The notes below the pieces were generated by a model. The model was not told the origin of the DNA and did no database searches. It saw only the letters and a program-made list of their open reading frames with translations. This document shows positions 24,048-33,796 of a stretch of 57,888 nt of DNA, one piece after another. Each line of letters begins with the position of its first letter. Positions within the stretch are counted from its first letter, which is position 1. The DNA is taken from positions 118,336 to 176,223 of the forward strand of contig NZ_JADMOL010000008.1 in NCBI RefSeq assembly GCF_015558675.1, given 5' to 3'. The position numbers and the translations under genes were made by a program. The stretch comes from Paenibacillus sp. 1001270B_150601_E10. Its GTDB lineage: Bacteria; Bacillota; Bacilli; Paenibacillales; Paenibacillaceae.

Positions 24048-24971
24048 TTAACCTTTAACAGACCCAATCAGAACCCCTTTCACGAAATACTTTTGAAGAA
24101 ACGGATAAACGATCAAAATAGGAAGAGTAGCGAGCAAAATGGATGCGGCTTGAATGGACTGCGGCGTGGTGTTTAAGGCCGCATCCATGCGATCCTTCAA
24201 GAAGTCATTGCTGGATGAGACAAGCATCTCCTTCAGAAATAGCTGCAGGGGCTTAATTTCAGGATTCGATATATAGATCATGGCAGCAAAGTAATCATTC
24301 CAATACTGCACGGCGAAAAAGAGACCGATCGTTGCAAGTACAGGAAGCGACAAAGGCAATACAATCGAGATCAGGATGCGAATATGTCCTGCGCCGTCGA
24401 TCTTGGCGGATTCCTCTAGACTTTCTGGGAGACCTTCAAAGTAATTTTTGATCAGCAGCAGATAGAAAATATTGACCATCCCGGGCAGAAACAGCGCTCC
24501 TATTGTATTAATAAGCTGAAGCTCCTGCATTAACAGATAAGTAGGAATGAGTCCCCCACTGAACAGCATCGTAAAGATAAAGTAGAGCAGGAACCACTTC
24601 CGGCCTCTTAATCTCAGTTTGGATAATGGATAAGCCGTAAGGGTCGTAAATAAAAGTCCAAGAAAGGTCCCCGATGCGGTGACAATAATCGACGTTTTAA
24701 AGGATTGAAGAAATAGGATATCCTGCAGGACATATCGATATGTTCCCATTTGAAAGCCAATTGGAAACAAATTGACGCTCCCCGAGATCACCGCAGCCTC
24801 GCTGCTGAAGGACTTGGCGATCAGATTGATAAAAGGAAGCAGCGTAGTTAGTCCCATCACGATAAAGAAGCAGATATTAAAGACTTGAAATATCCGTTCG
24901 CCTGCACTTCCCTTTTGTCGAGACGATTTGGACGTGCTGTTATTCTTTGAACGATTCAGGCGAGTGTTCAT
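24048..24971 (-). CDS. Carbohydrate ABC transporter permease (LplC/YtcP type)
   Basis: A 307-residue membrane protein with six predicted helices. The EAA loop, LPESLEESAKIDGAG followed by LPLSLP, contacts the ATPase. The C-terminus KYFVKGVLIGSVKG is diagnostic of the LplC/YtcP subgroup. It pairs with the permease gene 14 bases upstream. No ATPase gene is present, as usual for this subgroup, so a shared MsmX-like ATPase elsewhere is inferred. ATG 24971 is seven bases after GGAGG. Confidence 0.93.
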   Translation of the reverse strand: MNTRLNRSKNNSTSKSSRQKGSAGERIFQVFNICFFIVMGLTTLLPFINLIAKSFSSEAAVISGSVNLFPIGFQMGTYRYVLQDILFLQSFKTSIIVTASGTFLGLLFTTLTAYPLSKLRLRGRKWFLLYFIFTMLFSGGLIPTYLLMQELQLINTIGALFLPGMVNIFYLLLIKNYFEGLPESLEESAKIDGAGHIRILISIVLPLSLPVLATIGLFFAVQYWNDYFAAMIYISNPEIKPLQLFLKEMLVSSSNDFLKDRMDAALNTTPQSIQAASILLATLPILIVYPFLQKYFVKGVLIGSVKG

Positions 24972-24985
24972 TCCTTGACCTCCTC

Positions 24986-25909
24986 TTACCAGATTCCACG
25001 CTGTAAATACTTCCGACTAAGCGCGTTGCCTGAGATCACCAATATAAAAGCAATCACCGACTCGAACAGGCCAACGGCGGTTGTAAAGCTGTAATCCTGG
25101 TTCCCTAATCCCATACGATATACATAAGTGCCGATGACATCCGATACCTTGTATACCGTTGGGTTGTACATGACGAGAATTTGCTCCGTTCCCGCTTCAA
25201 GAATGCTTCCTAGACGGAGAATCAGCATCAGGATAATCGTAGACGAGATGCCTGGCAGTGTAATATGCAGAAGCTGCTTCCACCTGCCCGCACCATCGAT
25301 CTTCGCTGCGTCGTACAATTGAGGGTCGATGGTTGCGAAGGCTGCAAGATAGACGATGGTCCCCCAACCTACTTCTTTCCAGCCTGCCGAGGATACAAGC
25401 AACCCGCGGAAGACGCTGTTATCGAGGAAAAATGTAATCGGTTCCATTCCTAAAGAAACGAGCAGCTTGTTGACAAGTCCTCCATTCGTAGATAATAAAT
25501 CAATGAATAAGCCGCTCACGATAACCCATGACAAGAAGTGAGGCAGATAAATGATCGTCTGCACAACCCGCTTGAAGATAAGCTGCTTCAGCTCGTAGAG
25601 CATCAGTGCAATGACGATGGGCAGCGGGAATAAAAACACAAGCTTATACACACTGATAATGAGCGTATTGCGGAACACGAGCAAAAAGTCAGGCGTGGTA
25701 AACAGCTTCTCAAAGTGCTTCATCCCCACCCACGGACTTGCGTTATATCCATCGAAAATATTAAAGTCCTTAAACGCAATGACAATGCCATACATAGGGG
25801 TGTACTTAAACAATAAAATAATGAGCATTCCTGGTACGATTAGAAGATACAGGCTGTAATCCTTGCGGATATCCGACCATAATGTTTTCCAATGTCCTTG
25901 TCTGTCCAT
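24986..25909 (-). CDS. Sugar ABC transporter permease (LplB/YteP type)
   Basis: A 307-residue permease with six helices. It has the LplB pattern YSLYLLIVPGMLIILLFKYTPMYGIVIAFKDF near the N-terminus and an EAA loop DPQLYDAAKIDGAGRWKQLLHITLPG. ATG 25909 has AAGGGAG eight bases upstream; the GTG at 25918 overlaps that site. The 158-bp gap upstream after the response regulator gene contains a TATAAT-like -10 but no good -35, consistent with activation by the adjacent regulator. Confidence 0.92.
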   Translation of the reverse strand: MDRQGHWKTLWSDIRKDYSLYLLIVPGMLIILLFKYTPMYGIVIAFKDFNIFDGYNASPWVGMKHFEKLFTTPDFLLVFRNTLIISVYKLVFLFPLPIVIALMLYELKQLIFKRVVQTIIYLPHFLSWVIVSGLFIDLLSTNGGLVNKLLVSLGMEPITFFLDNSVFRGLLVSSAGWKEVGWGTIVYLAAFATIDPQLYDAAKIDGAGRWKQLLHITLPGISSTIILMLILRLGSILEAGTEQILVMYNPTVYKVSDVIGTYVYRMGLGNQDYSFTTAVGLFESVIAFILVISGNALSRKYLQRGIW

Positions 25910-26067
25910 CGCGTTCACTCCCTTCGAAGAGCCTTATCCGGTTCCTTACTTTCATTCTAAAGAGTGGCGTGATTCGATTATAGACGATGCTGATTACCTT
26001 TTTTGGTACTTTCATGAGGTTTAGCAATATCATGATTGCTTCCCTGTCACTGTTATAGATTTAGGCT

Positions 26068-27672
26068 TTACTTTTTGAACTCACCGGGTGTGGCTCCCCA
26101 ATATTTTCGAAATACCTTTGTAAAATAACTGACGTCTCGATATCCGGTTGCTGTTGCAGCATCATATACCCTGCCACCTTGCTGAAGAACCTCCTTCGCC
26201 CGCTCCATTTTCTTTGTCGTCACGTAGCTGGAGAAAGCGACCCCCATCTCCTGCTTGAACAATCGGCTTAAATAAGAGGAATTGACAAACATGCGATCTG
26301 CCGCGCTGTGAAGCGTCAATTCCTGATCCATCTCCTGTTCGATTAAGGAAAGCAATGCCGTGATCGTATGATGGGTGCTGGAGCTGCGAGCCTCGAGAAG
26401 CAGTTCTATCATTCTTTCTGTCGCACGATGGATCAGGCTCCAATGCTCTTCCTTCGTGCGCAGCAGCTCAATGGAATAGACATATCGGATATCATCGCCG
26501 AATACTTCCCGTGCGCTAAGCCCTTGATTTTGTATCATCCGAATCAATAGGCTGTGAATATACAAGATGGATTCATAGGCTTCTTCAATGGATTCTGCCC
26601 CCTCCATTAGTGACGTCCATACTTCTTCCAGACATTTCAGTGCACGTGCTTGATCTGCTGTTTCGATCGCAACTTCCAATCCCTTTTCCGCCTGAACGGT
26701 TCCTTTTAACGCAACTTCCTCCTGGCTCGTGTCCTGATATGGAATAACGAGCTCACGCCCAAGAACGATTCGACTTTGCAGCGCCTTGATCGCTTGGCGA
26801 TACAGTTCATGAAGATGCTCGATGCCGAGCACCTGGGCACAGACTCCAGCGCTCACGGTGTGCTTGAGTATGCCTTTAACCTGACGCTGAAGCTGTTCCA
26901 CGCTGGCGTGTAGATCTCTTAACAGCAATTCTGGCCCCAGCTCGTCCTTCTGAATGACGATGAGCACCGTAAAGCCTTCCTGCGTTCTACATACGAATTG
27001 CATAGGCTGGTGCAATAATTCCTGCGTTATGCAGTGCAGGCTGAAGCTAAGGAGCGAGCGGTCTGTCTTCTGATACCTTGTTTCATCTAATGGGATCGGG
27101 TCCATATCAAGCACAGCGACAGCTGCTCGGTCCAGCTCGTTAAGTCCTAGCTGAAGCTCATTGCTCTTATGGATTAGCTCCATGAGCCGGTATTCCCCTC
27201 CAAGCCACTGACGAAGCATGTCCTGTCGAAGGACAGGCAGATGTGCCTGCCACTTTTTGTTAAGCTGCGCTTGCAGCTGCCACTCCTGCATGTCCCGCTT
27301 CGCTTGCTCCGCGAGCTCAAGCATCGTGCTAAGAATCTGCTGGTATCCAGCTGGCTTAAGCAAATACTTGGACACGCCTTGCTCCATCGCTTGCTGCGCA
27401 TAGGTGAATTGATCATGACCGCTAAGAATCAATATTTTTTGAAAAGGAAGACTGTGTTCTTCTCTGAGCTTTGCAATAAATTCTAAGCCGCTCATTTCAG
27501 GCATTTGCACATCCACAATCATAAGATCTGGAAGCTTCCTGGCTGCAAGCTCCAGGCCTTCTATTCCATTCGAAGCCGTACCGACAACCTCAATCCCATG
27601 GTCCTCCCACGGAATCTGATAAGCCAAAGCATGCCGAAGTCTTGTCTCATCTTCTACAATTAGCAAATTCAT
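26068..27672 (-). CDS. Response regulator, YesN-like (receiver plus AraC-type HTH)
   Basis: A 534-residue regulator. The receiver occupies residues 1-120, with phospho-acceptor Asp54 in LMIVDVQMPEMSG and the conserved lysine in KYLLKPAGY. A long middle region links it to a C-terminal AraC domain (LTLHSAADRMFVNSSYLSRLFKQEMGVAFSSYV, then VYDAATATGYRDVSYFTKVFRKYWGATPGEFKK). It overlaps the kinase gene by four bases (ATGA), so the pair is translated together. I infer that it activates the permease and binding-protein genes just downstream. Confidence 0.93.
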   Translation of the reverse strand: MNLLIVEDETRLRHALAYQIPWEDHGIEVVGTASNGIEGLELAARKLPDLMIVDVQMPEMSGLEFIAKLREEHSLPFQKILILSGHDQFTYAQQAMEQGVSKYLLKPAGYQQILSTMLELAEQAKRDMQEWQLQAQLNKKWQAHLPVLRQDMLRQWLGGEYRLMELIHKSNELQLGLNELDRAAVAVLDMDPIPLDETRYQKTDRSLLSFSLHCITQELLHQPMQFVCRTQEGFTVLIVIQKDELGPELLLRDLHASVEQLQRQVKGILKHTVSAGVCAQVLGIEHLHELYRQAIKALQSRIVLGRELVIPYQDTSQEEVALKGTVQAEKGLEVAIETADQARALKCLEEVWTSLMEGAESIEEAYESILYIHSLLIRMIQNQGLSAREVFGDDIRYVYSIELLRTKEEHWSLIHRATERMIELLLEARSSSTHHTITALLSLIEQEMDQELTLHSAADRMFVNSSYLSRLFKQEMGVAFSSYVTTKKMERAKEVLQQGGRVYDAATATGYRDVSYFTKVFRKYWGATPGEFKK

Positions 27673-29507
27673 TGGGCTACCTCCTTCATCCCACTAGCAG
27701 ATTTGTCTCGGTTGATTGATTCAACATGGTTCGAATGAGGCGGAAAGACAAGCTGAACCTTTGTGCCATGTCCTTCTTTGCTGTCAATACTTAGCTTCCC
27801 GTCTGCACCGTAAACGAGCTTTAGTCTGGAAGCTACATTTTGAATCCCGTACATGTCTTTTCGATCTTCTGCGCGCATCGACCATTCTTTAAGCCGGCCT
27901 GTACGAATGGTTTCCAGCCTTGATTTTACTTGCATAAGCCGGTCCTTTGGCACGCCTGGGCCATTATCCTCAATAGAGATACATACATCATCACTGTCTA
28001 GCAAGCGACAATCGATGCGAAGCAGTCCGTTTTCCTGTTTGCCTTCTAAGCCGTGCAGGATCGCGTTTTCGACGATTGGCTGCAAGAGCAGCTTCAGAAT
28101 CGGTATGCTTCGGACTTCATCCTGGATGTATACTTCAACATCAAAGCTGTCCATAAAGCGGATTTGCTGGATACGTATATAGGATTCCAGATGGGCAATG
28201 CTCTCTTCGATCGTATATTCTTCTGCCCCCTTTTGAAGGCTTAAGCGGAAAAACTTTGACAGATGCAGCACCATCTCACTGATTTCTTCTGCATCATAAT
28301 TCAGAGCCGTCCAATAGATTGAGTCTAAGGTGTTGTATAAAAAGTGAGGCTGGATCTGGGTTTGCAGAACATGGAGCTCTGTGGAGACGATCTGGAGCTC
28401 TTTTTCATAGATGTTCTCGATGAGGTTCTTCTGGGTGGCGGCCATCTGATCAAAGGTTCGCATCAAATATCCAAACTCATCCTGCCGCGGATCAGACAAC
28501 TTAATATCGAGATCTCCGCTTTGCAGACGCTTCATTCCTGCAACCAATCGCTTTATCGGGGATGCTATGCTTTGGTAGATTACCCATGAGATCCCAAGAG
28601 CCAGCAGCACGCTAATGATAATAATGGCGTTAATATAGTATTTAAGGACATTGGTCTCGGTAAACAATTCTTGCTTAGGTTGAATCATCGTGAGGTTCCA
28701 CCCTCTATTTTCCGATTGAACCGTAACTCTAACAGCATCTTCTCCGATATCAGCAAGCATAGATTCTTTTGGATCTGAACTTAACAATACGCTTCCTTCT
28801 TCATCTTGAAGATAGATGGCAGCATTCGATGAAGGCAGAAGACTTGATATTTCAGCCTGAAGCTTACGCATGTTCAAGCTCATCAATAACACATACGGAG
28901 ATCGATCCGCATTATAAAGATCCATCGTTCGCAGCAGAACAATGCCGTCCTTATATCGCTTGGAAAATAGACTCTGTGCCATCCCCTCCCGATTATGGGC
29001 TGAAATGATCATCATATCAGCTCCGCTTACTCTGGACATGCGTGACAGCCATTCCTGTTCGTCAGCGGACGTGACCGGTTCCCCGCCATATTTCGTGGAT
29101 AGGAGCATATGAGAAGGAGAATGGTACATAGCGATATCCTCCACCATCGGATTGATAGACTGTACGATAGATAATTCTTTAATCATTGCCGCAAAGTCGA
29201 CGATCGCCTCTGGCGTAATAGAAGCTTTATGCTTGTTGAGAATGTCGAGTAGTTGTTCGTCCGTCGCAACAAGCGAGGTGATCTCCCCCATGCTTTGTAG
29301 TGTCATATCGAGATTGCTAAGGGCTTGTGACATTGCGATCTTGGAGCGATCAACTGCTAGATGATAAACGATGTCTTTGGATTTATTTATGGCAAACCAG
29401 CTTACCAGCACAAGCGGCAGCAAAATAAGCAAAAAGGTTACCGTTAATCGAAATTGAATATGTCGTCTGCGTCGTATAGGAAACCATTTGCGGAATACGT
29501 TCAACAT
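27669..29507 (-). CDS. Sensor histidine kinase, YesM-like
   Basis: A 612-residue membrane kinase. TM1 is about residues 20-40, then an extracellular sensor region of about 250 residues (dCache-like), TM2 near 290-312, HAMP (SIASPIKRLVAGMKRLQSGDLDIKL), and a LytS/YesM-type kinase core with the histidine in QIQPHFLYNTLDSIYW. The ATPase has ENAILHGLEGKQENG and IEDNGPGVP. It senses an extracellular signal, probably via the lipoprotein encoded just upstream. ATG 29507 follows GAGGTGA. The preceding lipoprotein gene ends 8-9 bases before it. Confidence 0.93.
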   Translation of the reverse strand: MLNVFRKWFPIRRRRHIQFRLTVTFLLILLPLVLVSWFAINKSKDIVYHLAVDRSKIAMSQALSNLDMTLQSMGEITSLVATDEQLLDILNKHKASITPEAIVDFAAMIKELSIVQSINPMVEDIAMYHSPSHMLLSTKYGGEPVTSADEQEWLSRMSRVSGADMMIISAHNREGMAQSLFSKRYKDGIVLLRTMDLYNADRSPYVLLMSLNMRKLQAEISSLLPSSNAAIYLQDEEGSVLLSSDPKESMLADIGEDAVRVTVQSENRGWNLTMIQPKQELFTETNVLKYYINAIIIISVLLALGISWVIYQSIASPIKRLVAGMKRLQSGDLDIKLSDPRQDEFGYLMRTFDQMAATQKNLIENIYEKELQIVSTELHVLQTQIQPHFLYNTLDSIYWTALNYDAEEISEMVLHLSKFFRLSLQKGAEEYTIEESIAHLESYIRIQQIRFMDSFDVEVYIQDEVRSIPILKLLLQPIVENAILHGLEGKQENGLLRIDCRLLDSDDVCISIEDNGPGVPKDRLMQVKSRLETIRTGRLKEWSMRAEDRKDMYGIQNVASRLKLVYGADGKLSIDSKEGHGTKVQLVFPPHSNHVESINRDKSASGMKEVAQ

Positions 29508-29515
29508 GCATCACC

Positions 29516-31033
29516 TCACTTGGGGTTCGTCCACTGCTGCTGCCGATACCATGCATTTACTTCACGAGTAACCTCTCGACCGCCGCTATCCAGCCATTCC
29601 TCCGCAACTTGGTCGAACGCATCGAGAGCATCCACGCCAACGATTATTCGAACAAATCGTTCGTAGAGATCCATTGGCTTCATGCTCAGCCTGTTCATTG
29701 CAGGTGTCGGCATGCCTTGGAACGCATTCAGGATCAAATGCTGCTCTATGTACTTCAAATTGTCGTGCAACTGATAATTGCCGAGTGAATCAAGCCTTTG
29801 CTTATCAAGCACAGGATCCTGTAGATTAACAAGCGACTGGTAGATACCGCGGTAGAGGTGCTTGTCATGCTCCTCAAAGTTGGTCTTGATCTTCCCATCG
29901 ATCATCTGCCATACTTGATTCTCGAAGCCCAGCTTCAACACTTTTGCTCCATCGCCAGCGATATAATTCAACAGCTGTATGACCTCGGCAGCACGCTTCG
30001 TGCCGGTAGGTATGACGTTATATCCACGGATCAAATCCTCGCTATAGACTCCATTTGCACCGTCGGGACCAGTTGGATAATTCAAGACGATCCATTCAGC
30101 ATGCGGATTTCGGCGCTTGCTTTCTGCGATCATCCCTCGGGTGTCATACCATGCCGCAGAAAAGAGTCCAACAGTCCCTTCAACCACTTTACTTTCTAGA
30201 TTGCGGTGTCGATTGAGAGGAAACTCCTGATCAAGCAGCTGCTCCTGATACAGCTTCCTTAAAAAGGCAATGGCTTCCTTCGCCTCAGGAACAAGACTTC
30301 CGTAAGCAAGTCGCCCATCACGAACGATCCAGCTATCCAATTGCGTTCCAAAAGCTCCAAAGAACGGAGCGGACCTGCCTAAATTTTCTGTCAAAATCAG
30401 CCCTGTCGTATCCTGAAGACCATTTCCATCAGGATCATCCTCCTTGAAGGCCCTGATAACCTCCGCATACTCCTCTAATGTCGTCGGCGGCTTCAGGCCG
30501 AGCCGATCCAGCCAATCATTTCTGGCGTACATCAGTTCGACGCCCTTAATCTCATGCAGGCTTGGAATGGCATAGATATGTCCTTCGTACGTCACCTGTT
30601 TCCATGCTTCCTTCGGAATCTTTTTAAGCAGTTCCTGTCCATGTTCTTTCAGGAGATCATCAAGCGGGATAAGCTCACCAGCCTTCATATACCGATCCAG
30701 CCAAACGGGATTATACACATGCAGCATATCAGGCCGCTTTTCCTGTGACATATATACATTCAGCTTCTCTTCATAGACCGAAGCTAGCGGGAGGACAAAC
30801 TGAACATTTAGGTTCGTCCGAGCTCTGATCTCTTCAACATAAGGATTCTGATTCTCATTCATGCCATCTGGAAATTCTAAACCAAGGTCGTTAATCACCA
30901 CTTGGATCACTTGATCAGCCGCTCCTTTATCCTGCCTAGGAGCGAACGAGGAAAATGAAAATGGATCGCATGATGTGGTTATCAGGCAAACAACGAACAA
31001 GATTGATGTTTTCAGCCATAATGCACGATTCAT
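29516..31033 (-). CDS. Extracellular solute-binding lipoprotein linked to a two-component system
   Basis: A 505-residue lipoprotein with signal MNRALWLKTSILFVVCLITTSC and mature Cys22. It has family-1 features: YAIPSLHEIKGVELMYARNDWLDRLGLKPPTTLEEY, and FKEDDPDGNGLQDTTGLILT. It is the first gene of the lipoprotein-kinase-regulator operon, and its ligand-bound form may signal to the YesM-like kinase rather than only feed the permeases, because a second binding protein is encoded after the permeases. ATG 31033 is nine bases after AGAGG; the ATG at 31042 is too close to it. Confidence 0.88.
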   Translation of the reverse strand: MNRALWLKTSILFVVCLITTSCDPFSFSSFAPRQDKGAADQVIQVVINDLGLEFPDGMNENQNPYVEEIRARTNLNVQFVLPLASVYEEKLNVYMSQEKRPDMLHVYNPVWLDRYMKAGELIPLDDLLKEHGQELLKKIPKEAWKQVTYEGHIYAIPSLHEIKGVELMYARNDWLDRLGLKPPTTLEEYAEVIRAFKEDDPDGNGLQDTTGLILTENLGRSAPFFGAFGTQLDSWIVRDGRLAYGSLVPEAKEAIAFLRKLYQEQLLDQEFPLNRHRNLESKVVEGTVGLFSAAWYDTRGMIAESKRRNPHAEWIVLNYPTGPDGANGVYSEDLIRGYNVIPTGTKRAAEVIQLLNYIAGDGAKVLKLGFENQVWQMIDGKIKTNFEEHDKHLYRGIYQSLVNLQDPVLDKQRLDSLGNYQLHDNLKYIEQHLILNAFQGMPTPAMNRLSMKPMDLYERFVRIIVGVDALDAFDQVAEEWLDSGGREVTREVNAWYRQQQWTNPK

Positions 31034-31178
31034 AACCCTCATCCTCTCTTCTTGATTATCCGCTACTATTAATTAATTGCGCTCGGAATGAAAGAAGTCC
31101 TCCTTTCTGCCCATTAGTTTCCACCCCATGCTTGAATTCCCCCTTCTGGACCGTTTATACTTTTCCACTAAGTTCAAT

Positions 31179-31216
31179 AAAAAAAGCCCGCAACGTCTAA
31201 TGACCTGCGGACACCA
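31179..31216 (-). terminator. Intrinsic terminator of the DUF421 gene
   Basis: Minus strand: CCGCA pairs with TGCGG, with an inner GTC/GAC, followed by a run of Ts, 34 bases past the DUF421 stop. Confidence 0.75.
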
Positions 31217-31249
31217 TAAATTAATTTTATATTCATTCAATTGGAGACA

Positions 31250-32122
31250 TCACTGCTTTAATGGGGGCAGCGGATCCTCCATTACCTGTTCGAGGTCCTG
31301 ACGGAACCGCTCTACTAGCTGGTGCAGCTGAATCGCTTTTTCATCCTTAGATGCTTCCGTTGACGTTTTCAGACTCGCTTCAATCTGTCTAAGCTGCAGC
31401 AATACATTTGCTGTGGGCTGATACTGATTGTTTAACGTTCGCTTGTCGTCATACAAGTCCACGTACAGCTGTTTGTTCGCATCCACCTGCGCAAGGAATA
31501 CATCTTCCACTTTCACCCCGAGCTTAGCAAGCTCCTTCTTCAGCCAGTGCTCATCAAGCCCTTCGCCTCGCAGCTGCTCATTCATCACTTCTCCGTCCAT
31601 AATGAGAATCTGAGGGGAGCGCTCATGCTGCATAATGATGCCAAGATCGTTTGCAGTCAGCGGCTGATGTTCTTTTTTTAATTGAACATTGATTTCCCCA
31701 CTCGGTTCAATGACTGCAAACTCCACATCCGCAACACGAAATACACTCTTTTTTCTTAGGCCTTCCATTAGCTCGTCTGACGTAATTTTTTCTTTCATTA
31801 GATTCTCTTCCATGATGCGACCACTTTTAATTAAGACTTGGGTAGAGCCGTCAATAAAATCCCTACCTTTTTTGGATTTGATTTGGATCCATTCGATCGC
31901 ATACGATACTGCAACCCACACCGCGAGCGATAGAATGCCCCAATACCATCGTGGATCCTGCTCCAATCCGATATAGGCTGCCAAGCTGCCAATCGTTATG
32001 CCTGTTATGTACTCAAATACAGACAATTGGGACACTTGCCTCTTACCCAATAACTTTGTTAGAAAGTATAAAGAAACAACAGCTGCCAGCGTTCGAAGTG
32101 TAATTTCCAGCCATGTTGGCAT
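31250..32122 (-). CDS. DUF421 family membrane protein (YetF/YdfS type)
   Basis: A 290-residue protein with three N-terminal helices (LEITLRTLAAVVSLYFLTKLLGKRQVSQLSVFEYITGITIGSLAA) and a soluble C-terminal half containing GSTQVLIKSGRIMEENLMKEKITSDELMEGLRKKSVF. These are the DUF421 core patterns found in several B. subtilis sporulation-associated membrane proteins. The end is rich in charged helices (about residues 230-285). ATG 32122 has GGAGG upstream. Single-gene unit with its own terminator. Confidence 0.9.
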   Translation of the reverse strand: MPTWLEITLRTLAAVVSLYFLTKLLGKRQVSQLSVFEYITGITIGSLAAYIGLEQDPRWYWGILSLAVWVAVSYAIEWIQIKSKKGRDFIDGSTQVLIKSGRIMEENLMKEKITSDELMEGLRKKSVFRVADVEFAVIEPSGEINVQLKKEHQPLTANDLGIIMQHERSPQILIMDGEVMNEQLRGEGLDEHWLKKELAKLGVKVEDVFLAQVDANKQLYVDLYDDKRTLNNQYQPTANVLLQLRQIEASLKTSTEASKDEKAIQLHQLVERFRQDLEQVMEDPLPPLKQ

Positions 32123-32215
32123 GTCCAGATTCCTCCTTCATGAACTCATGGTGAAATGTCATTTTATTAATATGAGTTATCTGGACGGTAATTATGTGCT
32201 AACTTTCACTTCAAA

Positions 32216-33574
32216 CTACTTCTCTATTTTCATCATAAATTCATTATGCGCATGCTTATAGGGTTGAAGCATACTCACTACGTAGCCTTTAAGGTAGGAC
32301 GGCTTCGCTTTTGTCCATAACTCGTAGGCATCAGAAAGCAGAAGTTGTTCGCGGTTCGCGATTGGTTTCCCTGCAAAATAATCATTGTTGATCTGAACCA
32401 TAAATTCACTCATTGACTCAATCTCGTCATGGCTGTAATGCTCCAGAAGCAGCTCTTCTCTCACCATTCGTCTCGTAAAGTCTTCAAAGTATTGCTTGGC
32501 ATATGGATTAAACGAAAGCAGTCGATTGTCCTCTACCCCTGTATGCTTAGCCCACTTCTCTACCTCAACAGGAACGGTAAAGTATTTCCATGACCGTTCC
32601 TTTGCATCATGCCGCAAAAAGCCATACTGATGCGGATATACGCTTAGTGCACTTGTAGCCACATCATAAATCGTGGACGAACTTGATGATTCTTCTGCAA
32701 CTGCTTCATCTGTTGCCGATATATGCTGCAGATGAACATGGCCTGACAGTACGAGTGGAAGATTCAGCTCTTGAAACAATGATACAATCTCTTGGTGATT
32801 TATAATTTGGTATTCCTTGCCGGACAGATCATTATGCGAAAGCAAGTTATGATGCATCACTGGGAGTACGTCTGCCCCCTCTTTCCTTGCTTCCTTGACC
32901 ACTTCACGAATCCACCTCTGCGTAGATGAAGGGATAATACCTGTCAATTCAGGCTTTCTAAGGCGCTCATTCGATCGGTATAGACAGGTATCAAGCATAA
33001 GCAATCTAACATGCGGCGCGGGAGCTGCCATATAGCTCAGCGTCTTGGAATCTCTAGATACAGCCTCATCATAGCCAAATGCTTTGTAAATCTCAGAAAA
33101 TTGCTCTGGTGTTACATAATCAGCCTTTACCTGCTTATCTCCCTTAAATTGGCTTGACCACGGGTTTAAAATATCATGATTGCCAGGAATCACGTAAACC
33201 TGTGTTCCAAGCTCCTCCATTTGCTGAAACATGCTTGCAAGCTGTTCATGGCTTTTACGCTCGCCATTATTGCTCACATCTCCGCTCACAATAAGCAGCT
33301 CTGGCTTGTTTAGCGAGATATCACGAATAAATGCCTGCATAATATCGTCCATCAATTCAAGCTGCTTGCTGTCTCCTGTATCCACATATTTGCGAAATGC
33401 AGGACCATCGTCCATCAGTTCAGGAGCAAAGTAATGAATGTCTGTTGCCACATAGGCCGTAAACGTATCCGCTGCGTGATATTGACGTTCCTGCCTCTTC
33501 GTGCTGCACGAAGGAAGTACAATCATTCCGGCAAGCAGCAGCAGGCCTAATCTTATGATGCTGTTTCGTTTCAT
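32216..33574 (-). CDS. Calcineurin-like metallophosphoesterase lipoprotein
   Basis: About 452 residues with a lipoprotein signal ending LPSC. All metal-binding blocks are present in order: ATDIHYF (DxH), VSGDVSNNG (GDxxxNG), IPGNHD, MHHNLLSH and LSGHVHLQH. The enzyme should hydrolyse phosphomono- or diesters outside the membrane; its substrate is unknown. ATG 33574 follows GGTGG; the GTG at 33583 overlaps that site. The C-terminal 120 residues are helical and carry no known motif. Confidence 0.87.
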   Translation of the reverse strand: MKRNSIIRLGLLLLAGMIVLPSCSTKRQERQYHAADTFTAYVATDIHYFAPELMDDGPAFRKYVDTGDSKQLELMDDIMQAFIRDISLNKPELLIVSGDVSNNGERKSHEQLASMFQQMEELGTQVYVIPGNHDILNPWSSQFKGDKQVKADYVTPEQFSEIYKAFGYDEAVSRDSKTLSYMAAPAPHVRLLMLDTCLYRSNERLRKPELTGIIPSSTQRWIREVVKEARKEGADVLPVMHHNLLSHNDLSGKEYQIINHQEIVSLFQELNLPLVLSGHVHLQHISATDEAVAEESSSSSTIYDVATSALSVYPHQYGFLRHDAKERSWKYFTVPVEVEKWAKHTGVEDNRLLSFNPYAKQYFEDFTRRMVREELLLEHYSHDEIESMSEFMVQINNDYFAGKPIANREQLLLSDAYELWTKAKPSYLKGYVVSMLQPYKHAHNEFMMKIEK

Positions 33575-33748
33575 GATAGCCACCTATATCTGCCCGTAAT
33601 GTTTCTTGCTTTTTCAAACGACAACTTGAAACGGTTCCATCTTCCATTATGTATTATTAAACGGATTTCTGGAATCTAAAAATAGGATTCGGCGTTTCCA
33701 ACTGACTGCCCTTTAATAGAAGCGTTTATGGCTCTAACATCCTGCATG

Positions 33749-33790
33749 CAAAAGCTCCCTCGCTGCGATACATTCGCATGGAGGGAGCTG
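33749..33790 (-). terminator. Intrinsic terminator of the AI-2E-family transporter gene
   Basis: AGCTCCCTC and GAGGGAGCT form the outer stem, TGCGA/TCGCA the inner one. On the minus strand it ends in TTTTGC, just after the stop codon at 33797. Confidence 0.8.
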
Positions 33791-33796
33791 GAACGA

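Noticed and set aside
33420-33647. Minus-strand open frame of 75 codons at the start of the metallophosphoesterase gene
   Set aside because: It overlaps the signal-peptide region of that gene in another frame.
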